Shown: positions 14,407 to 22,468, counted from the first letter of the stretch. The stretch is 64,000 bases of DNA from an uncultured Lachnospiraceae bacterium (GCA_910579225.1 CAJTTI010000004.1:132330-196329); one strand, 5' to 3'. The notes: generated by a model from the letters alone, not told the origin. Program-made: numbers and translations.

Positions 14407-14793
14407 TTATTGTGGTACCCTATACAAATGCTTTTTCAGAATAAAATACAGTACATAGATATCGCTGTTCGTCTCCTGAATATGAAGTTTTTCCAGAAAC
14501 CACTCTCTGCCCTTGCTGTCACTATAATCCATATCTTTTATCTCTTGTTCTTCCATGCTGTCTGAAAACTGAGCCTTAAATGGATATACATTGACTGCAT
14601 CTTCTATATCATGGATATCATCTCTGACAGGCGTCACAATCACAATCAAACATCCTTGCGGACCCAAATCTTCTTCCAGAATATAATGCATACGTTTCAG
14701 AATCCTTTTCGGCAGTCTGTATTTTCCTAATAATGGATTGATATTCCGCAAAAGCAACAGTTGGTTTTCTGAAAATATTTTAATGACCTTCAC
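14407..14793 (-). CDS. hypothetical protein of the accessory block
   Basis: A 128-residue soluble protein. The first 45 residues are basic and helical (LLLRNINPLLGKYRLPKR). A hydrophobic strand follows (CLIVIVTPV, near 48-56), then an acidic region, and the protein ends LYFILKKHLYRVPQ. No family is recognised. It lies in the same direction as the DUF1643 and peptide genes, in the block between the truncated prophage and the tRNA-Lys, and probably belongs to the second mobile element. Confidence 0.55.
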   Translation of the reverse strand: MKVIKIFSENQLLLLRNINPLLGKYRLPKRILKRMHYILEEDLGPQGCLIVIVTPVRDDIHDIEDAVNVYPFKAQFSDSMEEQEIKDMDYSDSKGREWFLEKLHIQETNSDIYVLYFILKKHLYRVPQ

Positions 14794-14825
14794 CTTGTTT
14801 CCTCCTTTCTTCTAAATTTGCACAA

Positions 14826-14854
14826 AGAAAAAAGACAGATTTTCTCAATCTGTC
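14826..14854 (-). terminator. minus-strand terminator after the zinc-ribbon peptide
   Basis: Stem GACAGATT / AATCTGTC with a short loop, followed on the minus strand by TTTTTTCTTT. Confidence 0.8.
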
Positions 14855-14934
14855 CCTTCCTGTGGTGCTTCAAACACACAGAATCACATGCTTTAAAGGT
14901 CACCTTCATAATAATGATATATATTTATACATCC

Positions 14935-15063
14935 CTATCTTTTTACCCAATTATGAGGCTTTATTTTGCCGTTTTTATCCTTATAACAAGTTCCTCCTGT
15001 TGGTTTGGCAGTCGGCGCGTTTGTTGTCATGGTCTTACCGCAATGCTTACATATCCAGTTCAT
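14935..15063 (-). CDS. 42-residue zinc-ribbon-like protein
   Basis: ATG 15063 has GGGAG eight bases upstream. The product begins MNWICKHCGKTM, with one CxxC at residues 5-8, and has a further Cys in GGTCYKDK. It is basic and small. A terminator lies about 80 bases after its stop. Similar short zinc-knuckle proteins occur on integrative elements. Function unknown. Confidence 0.5.
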   Translation of the reverse strand: MNWICKHCGKTMTTNAPTAKPTGGTCYKDKNGKIKPHNWVKR

Positions 15064-15135
15064 ATAAAAGACTCCCTTCTACATCAAAATCTTATCTGTA
15101 ATATCTGATAAAATATGATTACATTTCATATCTTT

Positions 15136-15369
15136 TCAAATAATCTCGCTATTATTCTCATTACCAGATGTGTCTTTGGAGGAATTTCTGAGGTCAGCCC
15201 ACAAGTATTTTATCGCTGCATTTGTATGGTTAAAAATCCAATTACCAATAATACCAACCATTTCGCCTATTTTTCCGGCAAACCAAAATATTACTGCTAT
15301 AGGGTAAAGAAGGCAAACCAACAAAGCTGTTAATATAAAAGCTATTATCGTTGATAACACCACAATCAT
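15136..15369 (-). CDS. small membrane protein of the accessory block
   Basis: A 77-residue product with GAGGAG upstream of the start. Two hydrophobic stretches (about residues 2-30 and 33-47) are followed by a polar, Asn/Ser-rich tail. It is divergent from the XRE regulator at 15467, and the shared 97-base region holds a clear inverted repeat, so that regulator may control it. Family not recognised. Confidence 0.55.
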   Translation of the reverse strand: MIVVLSTIIAFILTALLVCLLYPIAVIFWFAGKIGEMVGIIGNWIFNHTNAAIKYLWADLRNSSKDTSGNENNSEII

Positions 15370-15397
15370 ACCGTATTTCTCCTCTTTTGTATATAAA

Positions 15398-15426
15398 TAT
15401 AGTTACTTTTTATATAGATAACTATA
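15398..15426. promoter_or_regulatory. inverted repeat operator between divergent genes
   Basis: TATAGTTA (15398-15405) and TAACTATA (15419-15426) with a 13-base gap. The site lies between the minus membrane gene and the plus XRE regulator, the usual place for an autoregulated operator. Confidence 0.55.
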
Positions 15427-15466
15427 GCAGTTTGAATAAAAAATGTCAATAATCTAAACTATATTT

Positions 15467-15832
15467 ATGGATATGAAAACTAATTTTAATATCGGTAAAA
15501 GAATCCACGAACTGCGGATAGATAGTGGGTTAAGTCAGGAAAAGCTTGCATTGCGTGCAGAAATAACAACAACTTATCTTGGTTTATTAGAAAGAAATCT
15601 GAAAAACCCAACAGTAAAAGTCATTGAGCAGATATGCAATCAGTTAAATATCAGCCTAAACGACTTTTTTTCTCCGTCTCATACTCCTGAAAAGCCAACA
15701 GACACTACCTCTTTGCAAATTCTTGCACAGATAAGCGACCGGAGTGAAGAAGAAAAGTTATTGATTCTTCAGACAATCAAAGATATTTTAAGATTATGCG
15801 ACCTTTCAAAAAAAGAATATGAAAAAGGATAA
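15467..15832 (+). CDS. XRE-family transcriptional regulator of the second element
   Basis: The protein has 121 residues. A helix-turn-helix at about 9-65 (LRIDSGLSQEKLALRAEI, then TTYLGLLERNLKNP) is of the SinR/Xre type. A short helical C-terminal segment (EEEKLLILQTIKDILRLC) suits dimerisation. It is divergent from a membrane gene and probably autoregulated through the 15398-15426 inverted repeat. It is distinct in sequence from the prophage repressor at 6002, which supports two fused mobile elements. Confidence 0.85.
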   Translation: MDMKTNFNIGKRIHELRIDSGLSQEKLALRAEITTTYLGLLERNLKNPTVKVIEQICNQLNISLNDFFSPSHTPEKPTDTTSLQILAQISDRSEEEKLLILQTIKDILRLCDLSKKEYEKG

Positions 15833-15865
15833 CATACCTTAATGTATCTTATCCTTTTCATTTTC
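15822..15865 (+). terminator. terminator of the XRE regulator
   Basis: GAAAAAGGATAA pairs with TTATCCTTTTC across an inner ATAC/GTAT stem, and ATTTT follows. The stop codon lies within the ascending arm. Confidence 0.7.
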
Positions 15866-15882
15866 TGCAATATTTTTTCCGG

Positions 15883-15923
15883 CTGCGACACTTCTGCGAC
15901 CAGTCTGCGACCAATTCTGCGCC
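15883..15923. repeat. four CTGCGAC-like direct repeats with 11-12 base period
   Basis: CTGCGAC starts at 15883, 15894 and 15905, and CTGCGCC at 15917. One repeat per DNA turn suggests protein binding (iteron or recombinase arm type). Read on the minus strand the same bases could also encode the tail of a lost gene. Confidence 0.4.
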
Positions 15924-15990
15924 AAACCCTTTTCCCCTGACTTTTCAGGCCCTTTCCTCCGTCATCCTGAAAAAGGCGTAAAAATCAACA

Positions 15991-16083
15991 AAAAAAGAAC
16001 CGTCCCCAAGACTTTCATGGCCTCAAAAACAGTCCTTTAACCTGCGCCATCAGGGGCTCGAACCCTGGACACCCTGATTAAGA
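15991..16083 (-). repeat. right partner of the tRNA-Lys flanking repeat
   Basis: This is the intact copy of the sequence at 5123-5217: GAACCGTCCCC, CTCAAAAACAG, then the tRNA-Lys acceptor and T-arm. It overlaps the functional tRNA gene. Confidence 0.6.
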
Positions 16084-16115
16084 GTCAGGTGCTCTACCAA
16101 CTGAGCTAAAAGCGC
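16043..16115 (-). tRNA. tRNA-Lys (anticodon CTT)
   Basis: The minus strand folds into a 73-base cloverleaf. The acceptor stem GCGCTTT pairs with ATGGCGC with one T-T mismatch and one wobble. The D-arm is GCTC...GAGC, the anticodon stem CCTGA/TCAGG with CTCTTAA loop, and the T-arm CAGGG TTCGAGC CCCTG; the discriminator is A. CCA is not encoded. The island to its left ends in a decayed partial copy of this gene, so it probably served as an integration site. Confidence 0.93.
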
Positions 16116-16142
16116 ATCTCTTTTGTTCAACGAACAAAACAT

Positions 16143-16171
16143 ATTATACTCAACCTTTAAGAAAAAAGCAA
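16143..16171 (-). promoter_or_regulatory. promoter of tRNA-Lys
   Basis: On the minus strand TTGCTT, 17 bases, TATAAT. The short leader contains a perfect TTTTGTTC/GAACAAAA hairpin at 16121-16139 just ahead of the tRNA. Confidence 0.75.
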
Positions 16172-16221
16172 GTACTTTTTTAAATTTTTTTAAAAATTTT
16201 TCAGGAAAAATTTATTCTTCT

Positions 16222-16863
16222 TTATGGCTTAATAATCATCTTATGAATTGGATTGCCCATTCTGGAAAACCGTTCTTCATATTCTGTCATAATGTTTCCT
16301 TCCATCAGCGTGTCTTCACTATGCAGATCATACGTTACAGCCTGAAGTTCCCAGCCTGCTTCTTTTGCCGATGCAACTGAAAAATCGAAAAGCATTCGGT
16401 TATCTGTCTTAAATTCCACCCGTCCTTCAGGACTCAGAATCTGCTTATATCTTTTCAAATAATCCTCGCTGGTCAGCCTTCTCCTGGCGTGCCTGTCCTT
16501 TGGCCATGGATCTGAAAAGTTCAGATAGATTCGTTCAATTTCGCCTGTACCAAACACTTTTCCTATATTTTCCGCGTCCATACGGATAAAATACAAATTT
16601 GAAAGAGGTACCTCTTCCTGTTCCATTTTCTCCAGGGCCCGAATCAACACACTGGAATATTTTTCAATTCCAATATAATTTATATGGGGATTCCTTCTGG
16701 CCAGTTCCATAATAAATTTTCCTTTTCCCATGCCGATCTCAATGTGGATGGGATTTTTATTCCCAAAAACTGAATTCCATGCGTCTGCCCTGGTTTCTTC
16801 CTGGTGAATTACATAATGGCTAACTGCTACTGCCTCTCTTGAACCTCTTATATTTCTGAGTCT
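16222..16863 (-). CDS. trmB: tRNA (guanine-46-N7) methyltransferase
   Basis: A 213-residue protein from ATG 16863, chosen for GGAGAG seven bases upstream; a longer frame to 16911 is possible. The SAM-binding motif IHIEIGMGKGKFI is near residues 39-51. The family-defining NFSDPWPKDRHARRR is near 115-129, and SPEGRVEFKTDN follows. TrmB makes m7G46 in the variable loop of many tRNAs, including lysine tRNAs. It is adjacent to and in the same direction as tRNA-Lys but separated by that gene's own promoter. Confidence 0.93.
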   Translation of the reverse strand, partial: RLRNIRGSREAVAVSHYVIHQEETRADAWNSVFGNKNPIHIEIGMGKGKFIMELARRNPHINYIGIEKYSSVLIRALEKMEQEEVPLSNLYFIRMDAENIGKVFGTGEIERIYLNFSDPWPKDRHARRRLTSEDYLKRYKQILSPEGRVEFKTDNRMLFDFSVASAKEAGWELQAVTYDLHSEDTLMEGNIMTEYEERFSRMGNPIHKMIIKP

Positions 16864-17087
16864 CATTGGATATCTCTCCGTTTCTATCATTTTCATTTTC
16901 TCATTGTACACGATTCCTATCCAGTTGAAAAGTTATTTTATTTTCTGACAATAATCCCCATATTTTGACTTTTTATTTGTCAAGTAAAATTTATAGCATT
17001 TCCTTTAAAGCGATAATTTTAGAGGATAGTTACAAAACATTTGTTTTTTTCCATGTGGGTATACACCTGGTTTTACACACCCGAAAA

Positions 17088-17159
17088 TGTGGATAATGTG
17101 GATAACTTTGTGAACAACTCCAGATTGTCCAAATTTTCGAACCTCTTAAATGTGGATAA
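17088..17159 (-). other. cluster of three consensus DnaA boxes
   Basis: TGTGGATAA, the complement of TTATCCACA, occurs at 17088-17096, 17097-17105 and 17151-17159, followed by an AT-rich tract. The second and third copies share the longer context TGTGGATAACTTTGTGA. No dnaA or dnaN is near, so this is not obviously oriC. The surrounding gap 16864-17429 holds no convincing gene. Confidence 0.6.
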
Positions 17160-17368
17160 CTTTGTGATTATGTGGGGGAAATACTTGATAACTTTTTTAG
17201 CAATTCTAACCATTTCATTTTTTTGTGCATTTTGCTATTGAGATCAAATCTTAAGGGAGGTTCACATAATATATTAGCTGACAATTCCTGTCAATTCATG
17301 AATCTCTCCGACAGCAGTATAATATCCCTGTACTTTTATACTGTACGAACACTGTATATCCACCAATA

Positions 17369-17408
17369 CAAAACCGCCCTTCATCCACTGACATGAATGA
17401 AAGGCGGT
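17369..17408 (-). terminator. terminator of rubrerythrin
   Basis: On the minus strand ACCGCCTTTCAT pairs with ATGAAGGGCGGT across a short loop, followed by TTTTG. Confidence 0.85.
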
Positions 17409-17429
17409 ACAGTATTCAAATTCTAAATC

Positions 17430-17972
17430 TTAGCCAAAGTATCTCCTAAGCAGACCCTCGAATGCCTTGCCGTGACGAGCCTCGTCTTTTGCCATCTCAT
17501 GAACGGTGTCGTGAATCGCATCCAGGTTCGCCTCTTTTGCACGTTTTGCAAGATCGAACTTTCCTGCAGTAGCTCCGTTCTCAGCTGCAACACGCATCTC
17601 AAGGTTCTTCTTGGTACTGTTAGTAACAACCTCGCCCAATAACTCTGCAAATTTAGCAGCATGCTCAGCCTCTTCATAAGCTGCCTTCTCCCAGTAAAGG
17701 CCGATCTCCGGATACCCCTCTCTATGGGCAACACGCGCCATTGCAAGATACATACCAACCTCGGAGCACTCACCGTTGAAGTTTGCTCTTAAGTCTTCGA
17801 TAATATCCTCGCTTACGCCCTGTGCTACGCCTACTACATGCTCAGCCGCCCAGCTAAGACCATCTTCCTGCTTATTGAACTTGCTTGCCGGTACGCCACA
17901 CTGCGGACATTTCTCCGGTGCTGTGTCTCCTTCATGAACATAACCACATACGCTGCATACAAATTTTGCCAT
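17430..17972 (-). CDS. rbr: reverse-type rubrerythrin (rubredoxin domain N-terminal)
   Basis: A 180-residue peroxide-reducing protein. The rubredoxin-like Fe site comes first, with CxxC pairs at residues 5-8 and 21-24 (VCSVCGYV, EKCPQCGV). A four-helix diiron domain follows, with Glu-rich helices (NGECSEVGMY, YEEAEHAAKFAE, MAKDEARHGKAF) supplying the EExxH-type ligands. This order is inverted relative to classical rubrerythrin, as in clostridial reverse rubrerythrins. It reduces hydrogen peroxide in anaerobes. It is downstream of, and in line with, the Fur/PerR gene, which suggests peroxide control. Confidence 0.93.
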   Translation of the reverse strand: MAKFVCSVCGYVHEGDTAPEKCPQCGVPASKFNKQEDGLSWAAEHVVGVAQGVSEDIIEDLRANFNGECSEVGMYLAMARVAHREGYPEIGLYWEKAAYEEAEHAAKFAELLGEVVTNSTKKNLEMRVAAENGATAGKFDLAKRAKEANLDAIHDTVHEMAKDEARHGKAFEGLLRRYFG

Positions 17973-18069
17973 TGTTTTTCTCCTTTTCTTATATAAAGTG
18001 TTTTATGAATATCTTCAATAACAGTAACAATTCCTGTTATCGTTATTATAGTGGATGAATTGTATTCTG

Positions 18070-18465
18070 TCAAGCATGACTTTCAATTTTTCTGCAATTT
18101 TTACAGATTCCCCTAAATTCAAGCCTGCATTCTTCCACATCTCCATATTCCCAGAGCCTGTTGATCTTCGGTACCGGGTCCTCTAAGGGAACCATAACAT
18201 CCAGAACGCATCTGCAATTTTTACAGATAAAATGATTATGCGGTTCAATCTTCGCATCAAAACGATCTGCTCCGTCCGTTGTGATCTTCTGGATCTCCCC
18301 CAGCTCTATTAATAAGGAAAGATTCCGATACACGGTACCCAGGCTGATATTGGGGAACTCTCTGCGGATACTGCTATAAATCATGTCGGCTGTCGGGTGA
18401 TCTTCTCTGCCGCGCAGATAGTTCTTAATGCATTCCCGCTGTCTGCTGTACTTTAATGCTGCCAA
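18070..18465 (-). CDS. Fur-family repressor, probably PerR-like
   Basis: The protein has 131 residues. The N-terminal winged helix includes HPTADMIYSSIRREF and SLGTVYRNLSLL. The metal-binding C-terminal domain has HNHFICKNCRCV and GICKNCRKIE, giving two structural CxxC pairs. TTG at 18465, with GGGGGG eight bases upstream, is the apparent start. Adjacent co-directional rubrerythrin suggests a PerR-type peroxide sensor rather than an iron regulator, but the metal-site residues alone do not prove it. Confidence 0.85.
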   Translation of the reverse strand: MAALKYSRQRECIKNYLRGREDHPTADMIYSSIRREFPNISLGTVYRNLSLLIELGEIQKITTDGADRFDAKIEPHNHFICKNCRCVLDVMVPLEDPVPKINRLWEYGDVEECRLEFRGICKNCRKIESHA

Positions 18466-18622
18466 TTCCGTATCCCCCCTTCTCTTTTATCGTATACACC
18501 CATTCTCAGTTTAACAACAACTCTGGAATTAGCTTTTTTAGAGGAATTGCTGTTCACAGTGCTGCAGAACAGATGTTTTTGTGAAAACCAATTTTAGAGA
18601 AAATATTTTTCTTTAATATCAG

Positions 18623-18638
18623 TTATCATTATCATAAT
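18623..18638. promoter_or_regulatory. Fur-box-like element
   Basis: TTATCATTATCATAAT is nearly the inverted form of the Fur consensus built from GATAAT units. It lies about 160 bases upstream of the fur-family gene and 225 bases upstream of the wall hydrolase. The target gene is unclear. The rest of 18466-18861 shows no gene. Confidence 0.45.
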
Positions 18639-18764
18639 AGCTCCCTTAAGATTTGTCAAGAGTTAGCATTACTTTTCAGGTAGCTACTCCCATCCGGTAT
18701 TCAGGAGCATATTTGTCTTTAAGTCATAAATTAAATATTTTCATAAGAAATACTGACTATACTG

Positions 18765-18793
18765 TTGACAAACCTGTAATGTATTGTTATAAT
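18765..18793 (+). promoter_or_regulatory. consensus sigma-A promoter of the NlpC/P60 gene
   Basis: TTGACA at 18765-18770, 17 bases, TATAAT at 18788-18793. An AT-rich leader of about 60 bases ends in GGGAGG before ATG 18862. Confidence 0.9.
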
Positions 18794-18861
18794 CGGCTTG
18801 TGATTTGTAATAAATTTGTAATATTTAATATAGTTTTGTAAGAATTGTACGGGAGGTACAT

Positions 18862-19950
18862 ATGATAAGAAAAAGTTTCCTGGTATGTCTGGCTGCAGGC
18901 CTGTTTGTAGTTCAGCCGATAAACGCAGATGCAGCACAGATTTCACTTGCCCTGTCCGGTGGTATTACTACCTCACTGGACGGCTCCAACGCATCCGATG
19001 ACGAAATGGCAGAAGTACTGAACGAAGTCGTAAAAGACAACTATACAGGGTTTTGTATTGCAAAGGTAAACAGTTATGTGAACGTCCGCAGCGAGCCCAG
19101 CGAAGATGGCGAAGTTCTTGGGAAACTCTTTGATAAATCCGTAGGGACTGTAGAAAAGGAAGAGAATGGATGGTATCTGATTAACTCTGGTAACGTTCAC
19201 GGTTATGTAAAAAATGATTATGTTGCCATTGGAATTGACGCAGATACGCTGGCAAAAGAAGCCGGTACAAGAGTGGCAGTCGTAACGACAGAAACATTGA
19301 GAGTACGTCAGGAAGCAACCACCGATTCTTCTATCCTTGGTCTGATTCCCATGGCAGAAGAATTGATTGTTACAGATGAGACAGAAGATTTTGTAAAAGT
19401 ATCCATTGAAGAAGGTGACGGATGGGTTTCTAAGGATTATGTGGAGCTGAGAACAGATTATGTATATGCAGAATCCAGAGAAGAAGAGAAAGCCCGCCTG
19501 GCCAAAGAAGAAGCAGATCGTCAGGCTGCTCAGAAAGCTGCTCAGTCCAAAGTGAAAAGCCAGACCAATTCCGGCAGCTCTGCTCCGGTTGGCGGTGGCG
19601 GCGGAAGCGCTTCTGGTAATGCAGTAGCTGGTTTTGCAAGTCAGTTCGTTGGCAACCCCTATGTGTATGGCGGTTCCAGCCTGACCAACGGTACAGACTG
19701 TTCCGGTTTTGTCATGAGTGTATATGCGAACTTCGGAGTAGGACTCCCGCATAGCTCTACAGCTCTCAGAAGCTGTGGATATGGCGTCAGCCTCTCAGAA
19801 GCACAGCCCGGCGATATTGTCTGCTATAGCGGACATGTGGGTATCTACGTCGGCAACGGCACCATTGTACATGCCAGCAGCCCATCTACCGGCATTAAAT
19901 ATTCCTCTGCCACTCATAAAAACGTACTGGCAGTACGGAGAATATTCTAA
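18862..19950 (+). CDS. secreted SH3b-NlpC/P60 peptidoglycan endopeptidase
   Basis: The protein has 362 residues. A signal peptide ends near residue 25. Two bacterial SH3 domains lie at about 62-125 and 136-200, then an Ala/Lys/Glu-rich helix and a Gly/Ser linker. The C-terminal NlpC/P60 domain (about 252-362) has the catalytic Cys in TDCSGF (C280) and His in YSGHVGIYV (H325), with a further His near 337. Such enzymes cut D-Glu-meso-DAP bonds in the wall. It has its own strong promoter and is probably housekeeping. Confidence 0.93.
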   Translation: MIRKSFLVCLAAGLFVVQPINADAAQISLALSGGITTSLDGSNASDDEMAEVLNEVVKDNYTGFCIAKVNSYVNVRSEPSEDGEVLGKLFDKSVGTVEKEENGWYLINSGNVHGYVKNDYVAIGIDADTLAKEAGTRVAVVTTETLRVRQEATTDSSILGLIPMAEELIVTDETEDFVKVSIEEGDGWVSKDYVELRTDYVYAESREEEKARLAKEEADRQAAQKAAQSKVKSQTNSGSSAPVGGGGGSASGNAVAGFASQFVGNPYVYGGSSLTNGTDCSGFVMSVYANFGVGLPHSSTALRSCGYGVSLSEAQPGDIVCYSGHVGIYVGNGTIVHASSPSTGIKYSSATHKNVLAVRRIF

Positions 19951-19965
19951 TCAAACGAAAGTATG

Positions 19966-19994
19966 CAAAAAAGGCGGCCCTCACGGACCGCCTT
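19966..19994 (-). terminator. terminator between convergent genes
   Basis: AAGGCGG / CCGCCTT stem with T6 on the minus strand, so it mainly serves the helicase gene. It may also stop the wall hydrolase transcript. Confidence 0.85.
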
Positions 19995-20005
19995 AAAATA
20001 TGCCT

Positions 20006-21622
20006 TTATCTTGTCTCTGCCTTTTCCATATAGATTCGATTTCCTCTGATCTTCTTATTTTTCATGGACTTCAGTATCTGCTTATGATATTTTTCCGGAA
20101 CTTCTATGAATGTATACTTATCATACATATCAATGGAGCCAATAGACTTTCCTGGCAGTCCTGATTCTCCTGCGACGGCCCCCAGAATATCTCCTGGTTT
20201 TAATTTCTGCTTTCTTCCCACATTCACGAACAGCCGCACCATCTGCCCTTTGGCTTTCTTTCCTTTTTCGCGCCGTTCGCTCTCCCAGCGGTATTGTTCT
20301 CCTGCCAGATCATCTGTCTGCTCTTCCAGAGAATCACCCAGTTCCGTCTTCAAAAATGCCGCTGCAAGGTCCATGGCCGTACGATCACTCCGGTTCAAAT
20401 ACGCCTCGATCACACGGATGCTGGATGTCAGATCCTCCTTCTGGATCACATGCTCAAGCTTTTCAAATACATGCTCCATCCTCATATTGGCCACATCATC
20501 CAGGGACGGAATGGGCTGCGCTTTAATCTTTGTCTTACAATATCGCTGAATATCTTTTAATTTATAGACTTCCTTTCCCACAATAAAAGTAAAAGATTTT
20601 CCCGTACGACCGGCACGACCGGTACGGCCGATCCGATGCACATAATATTCGTCATCCTGCGGCAAATCGTAGTTGAATACAGCCTCCACGTCATCCACAT
20701 CAATTCCTCTTGCCGCCACGTCTGTCGCCACAAGGATATCTGTATTGCCATCGCGAAATCCCTGCATCACCCGGTCTCTTTGCATCTGTTTCAGATCCCC
20801 GTGAAGCCCTTCTGCAAAATATCCCCGGTTCTGAAGTTCCAGTACCAGTTCGTCCACTTTCTTCTTTGTATTACAAAAGATCAGGGACAGCTTGGGAGAA
20901 TAGATGTCCAGAAGACGGCAAAGCACTTCATCTTTGTTTTTAGGACGCACTTCGTAGTAATATTGCTCTATGTTCGGCACGGTCAGCTCTTTCTTGACCA
21001 CTTTTACATGAACGGCGTTGGTCTGATAAGTTCCGGCAATCTCCAGAATCCCCTGAGGCATGGTAGCAGAGAACAAAACTGTCTGCCTGTCTTTCGGTGT
21101 ATCTTTCAGTATGGTTTCAATATCTTCCCGAAATCCCATATTTAGCATCTCATCTGCTTCATCCAGCACTACCGTATGAAGTTCCTGCAGACGTATCGTA
21201 TGCCTTCTCATATGATCCATCACACGGCCAGGCGTGCCAATGATGATCTGAACGCCTCCTTTCAAAGAACGTATCTGCCGGCTGATATCCTGTCCTCCAT
21301 AAATTGGCAATACTTTCACTCCATGCATATACTTGGACAGATTTCGAAGCTCTTCCGCCACCTGAATCGCCAGTTCCCGTGTAGGGCACAGAATAATTGC
21401 TTGGAGCTTCTTATTCTCCGGATTCACTTTCTGCAGAAGCGGAATCCCAAACGCCGCTGTCTTCCCTGTTCCCGTCTGTGCCTGTCCGATCATATCTGCA
21501 CCGGATATCATGACTGGTATGGACTTTGCCTGAATCGGCGTCATCTCCTCAAATCCCATATCTTCCACTGCCCGGAGAATCTCCGGGCAGATATAACAAT
21601 TATCAAATCTTAGATTTTCCAT
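20006..21622 (-). CDS. DEAD-box RNA helicase, DbpA/CsdA type
   Basis: The 538-residue length is usual for this group. The Q motif TPIQAKSIP is near 28-36, motif I AQTGTGKT at 48-55, motif Ib TPGRV near 130, motif II DEAD at 154-157, SAT near 185, and motif VI HRIGRTGRAGRTG near 330. A C-terminal DbpA-like RNA-binding fold covers about 455-530. These enzymes remodel RNA during ribosome assembly and cold growth. The gene is monocistronic. Confidence 0.93.
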   Translation of the reverse strand: MENLRFDNCYICPEILRAVEDMGFEEMTPIQAKSIPVMISGADMIGQAQTGTGKTAAFGIPLLQKVNPENKKLQAIILCPTRELAIQVAEELRNLSKYMHGVKVLPIYGGQDISRQIRSLKGGVQIIIGTPGRVMDHMRRHTIRLQELHTVVLDEADEMLNMGFREDIETILKDTPKDRQTVLFSATMPQGILEIAGTYQTNAVHVKVVKKELTVPNIEQYYYEVRPKNKDEVLCRLLDIYSPKLSLIFCNTKKKVDELVLELQNRGYFAEGLHGDLKQMQRDRVMQGFRDGNTDILVATDVAARGIDVDDVEAVFNYDLPQDDEYYVHRIGRTGRAGRTGKSFTFIVGKEVYKLKDIQRYCKTKIKAQPIPSLDDVANMRMEHVFEKLEHVIQKEDLTSSIRVIEAYLNRSDRTAMDLAAAFLKTELGDSLEEQTDDLAGEQYRWESERREKGKKAKGQMVRLFVNVGRKQKLKPGDILGAVAGESGLPGKSIGSIDMYDKYTFIEVPEKYHKQILKSMKNKKIRGNRIYMEKAETR

Positions 21623-21723
21623 ATCTGTTTTCCTCTCTTAATTTCGTCTGAAATTTTGTCTCTGATGAATGCGCAGAAATTTCTTCTTGCATTTTCCAGT
21701 TTATGTGATATAATATGAATATA

Positions 21724-21752
21724 TTTACACATAGTTTTTAATACTATATAAT
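21724..21752 (+). promoter_or_regulatory. promoter of the hemolysin III gene
   Basis: TTTACA at 21724-21729, 17 bases, TATAAT at 21747-21752. AAAGGAG lies eight bases before ATG 21782. Confidence 0.8.
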
Positions 21753-21781
21753 ATAGTTTATATTTTAAAGGAGAGATGAAT

Positions 21782-22435
21782 ATGACACTGTCAATTAAAG
21801 ACCCCGGAAGCGCTATTACCCATTTCATCGGAATGATACTGGCAGCCGCTGCATCGGCACCACTCCTTGTGCTTGCCGCCCAGCGAAACAACAACTACGC
21901 TTTTCCCGCTCTTGCAGTCTTCGCATTCAGCATGATTCTGCTTTATGGGGCAAGCACTGTATACCATACGTTGAATATATCTGAGAAAATAAACCAAATC
22001 TTACGAAAGGTTGATCATATGATGATCTTTATCCTGATTGCCGGAAGTTACACTCCTGTCTGTGTGATTCCTCTTCGGGACTCTGTGGGTTACCCACTTT
22101 TAATCCTGATATGGGGAACTGCCGCCGCAGGTATCCTGATCAAGGCATTCTGGATCACCTGTCCCAAGTGGTTTTCTTCCATGATCTATATCTCCATGGG
22201 ATGGCTCTGCGTCCTGGCCATGGCGCCTCTGGTCGCATCTCTTCCAACTGCAGCTTTCCTCTGGCTTATTGCAGGAGGAATTATCTATACCATTGGGGGA
22301 ATTATCTACGCACTGAAACTTTCTTTCTTCAATGCAAGACACCGCTTCTTTGGTTCCCACGAGATCTTTCATCTGTTTGTCATGGGCGGAAGCCTCTGTC
22401 ATTTTGTCGTCATGTTCTACATTGCCTGTATGTAA
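21782..22435 (+). CDS. hemolysin III / PAQR family membrane protein
   Basis: A 217-residue integral membrane protein with seven hydrophobic helices. ATG 21782 is eight bases from AAAGGAG, while an ATG six bases earlier is too close. Family marks visible are the N-terminal THFIG, the ASTVYH motif after helix 2, KVDHMMIFILIAGSYTP, and the final GSHEIFHLFVMGGSLCHF with metal-binding His residues. Bacterial members belong to the adiponectin-receptor superfamily. Hydrolase and pore roles have been proposed, but the physiological function is unsettled. Confidence 0.92.
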   Translation: MTLSIKDPGSAITHFIGMILAAAASAPLLVLAAQRNNNYAFPALAVFAFSMILLYGASTVYHTLNISEKINQILRKVDHMMIFILIAGSYTPVCVIPLRDSVGYPLLILIWGTAAAGILIKAFWITCPKWFSSMIYISMGWLCVLAMAPLVASLPTAAFLWLIAGGIIYTIGGIIYALKLSFFNARHRFFGSHEIFHLFVMGGSLCHFVVMFYIACM

Positions 22436-22440
22436 AATAC

Positions 22441-22468
22441 TCAGGGCTGCCACAATGTGCAGCCCTGA
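22441..22468. terminator. hairpin between convergent genes
   Basis: Perfect 10-bp stem TCAGGGCTGC / GCAGCCCTGA with an 8-base loop between the hemolysin III gene and the spoIIQ-like gene. U-runs are poor on both strands. Confidence 0.6.

Noticed and set aside
17088..17159. Chromosomal origin oriC
   Set aside because: No dnaA, dnaN, rpmH or gidA neighbours and only three boxes. The cluster is reported as a DnaA-box site instead.
17041..17241. Plus-strand 66-residue open frame over the DnaA boxes
   Set aside because: The repeated NVDNFV words come from the TGTGGATAACTTTGTG repeats themselves; there is no ribosome site and no protein-like pattern, so the DNA repeat explains it.
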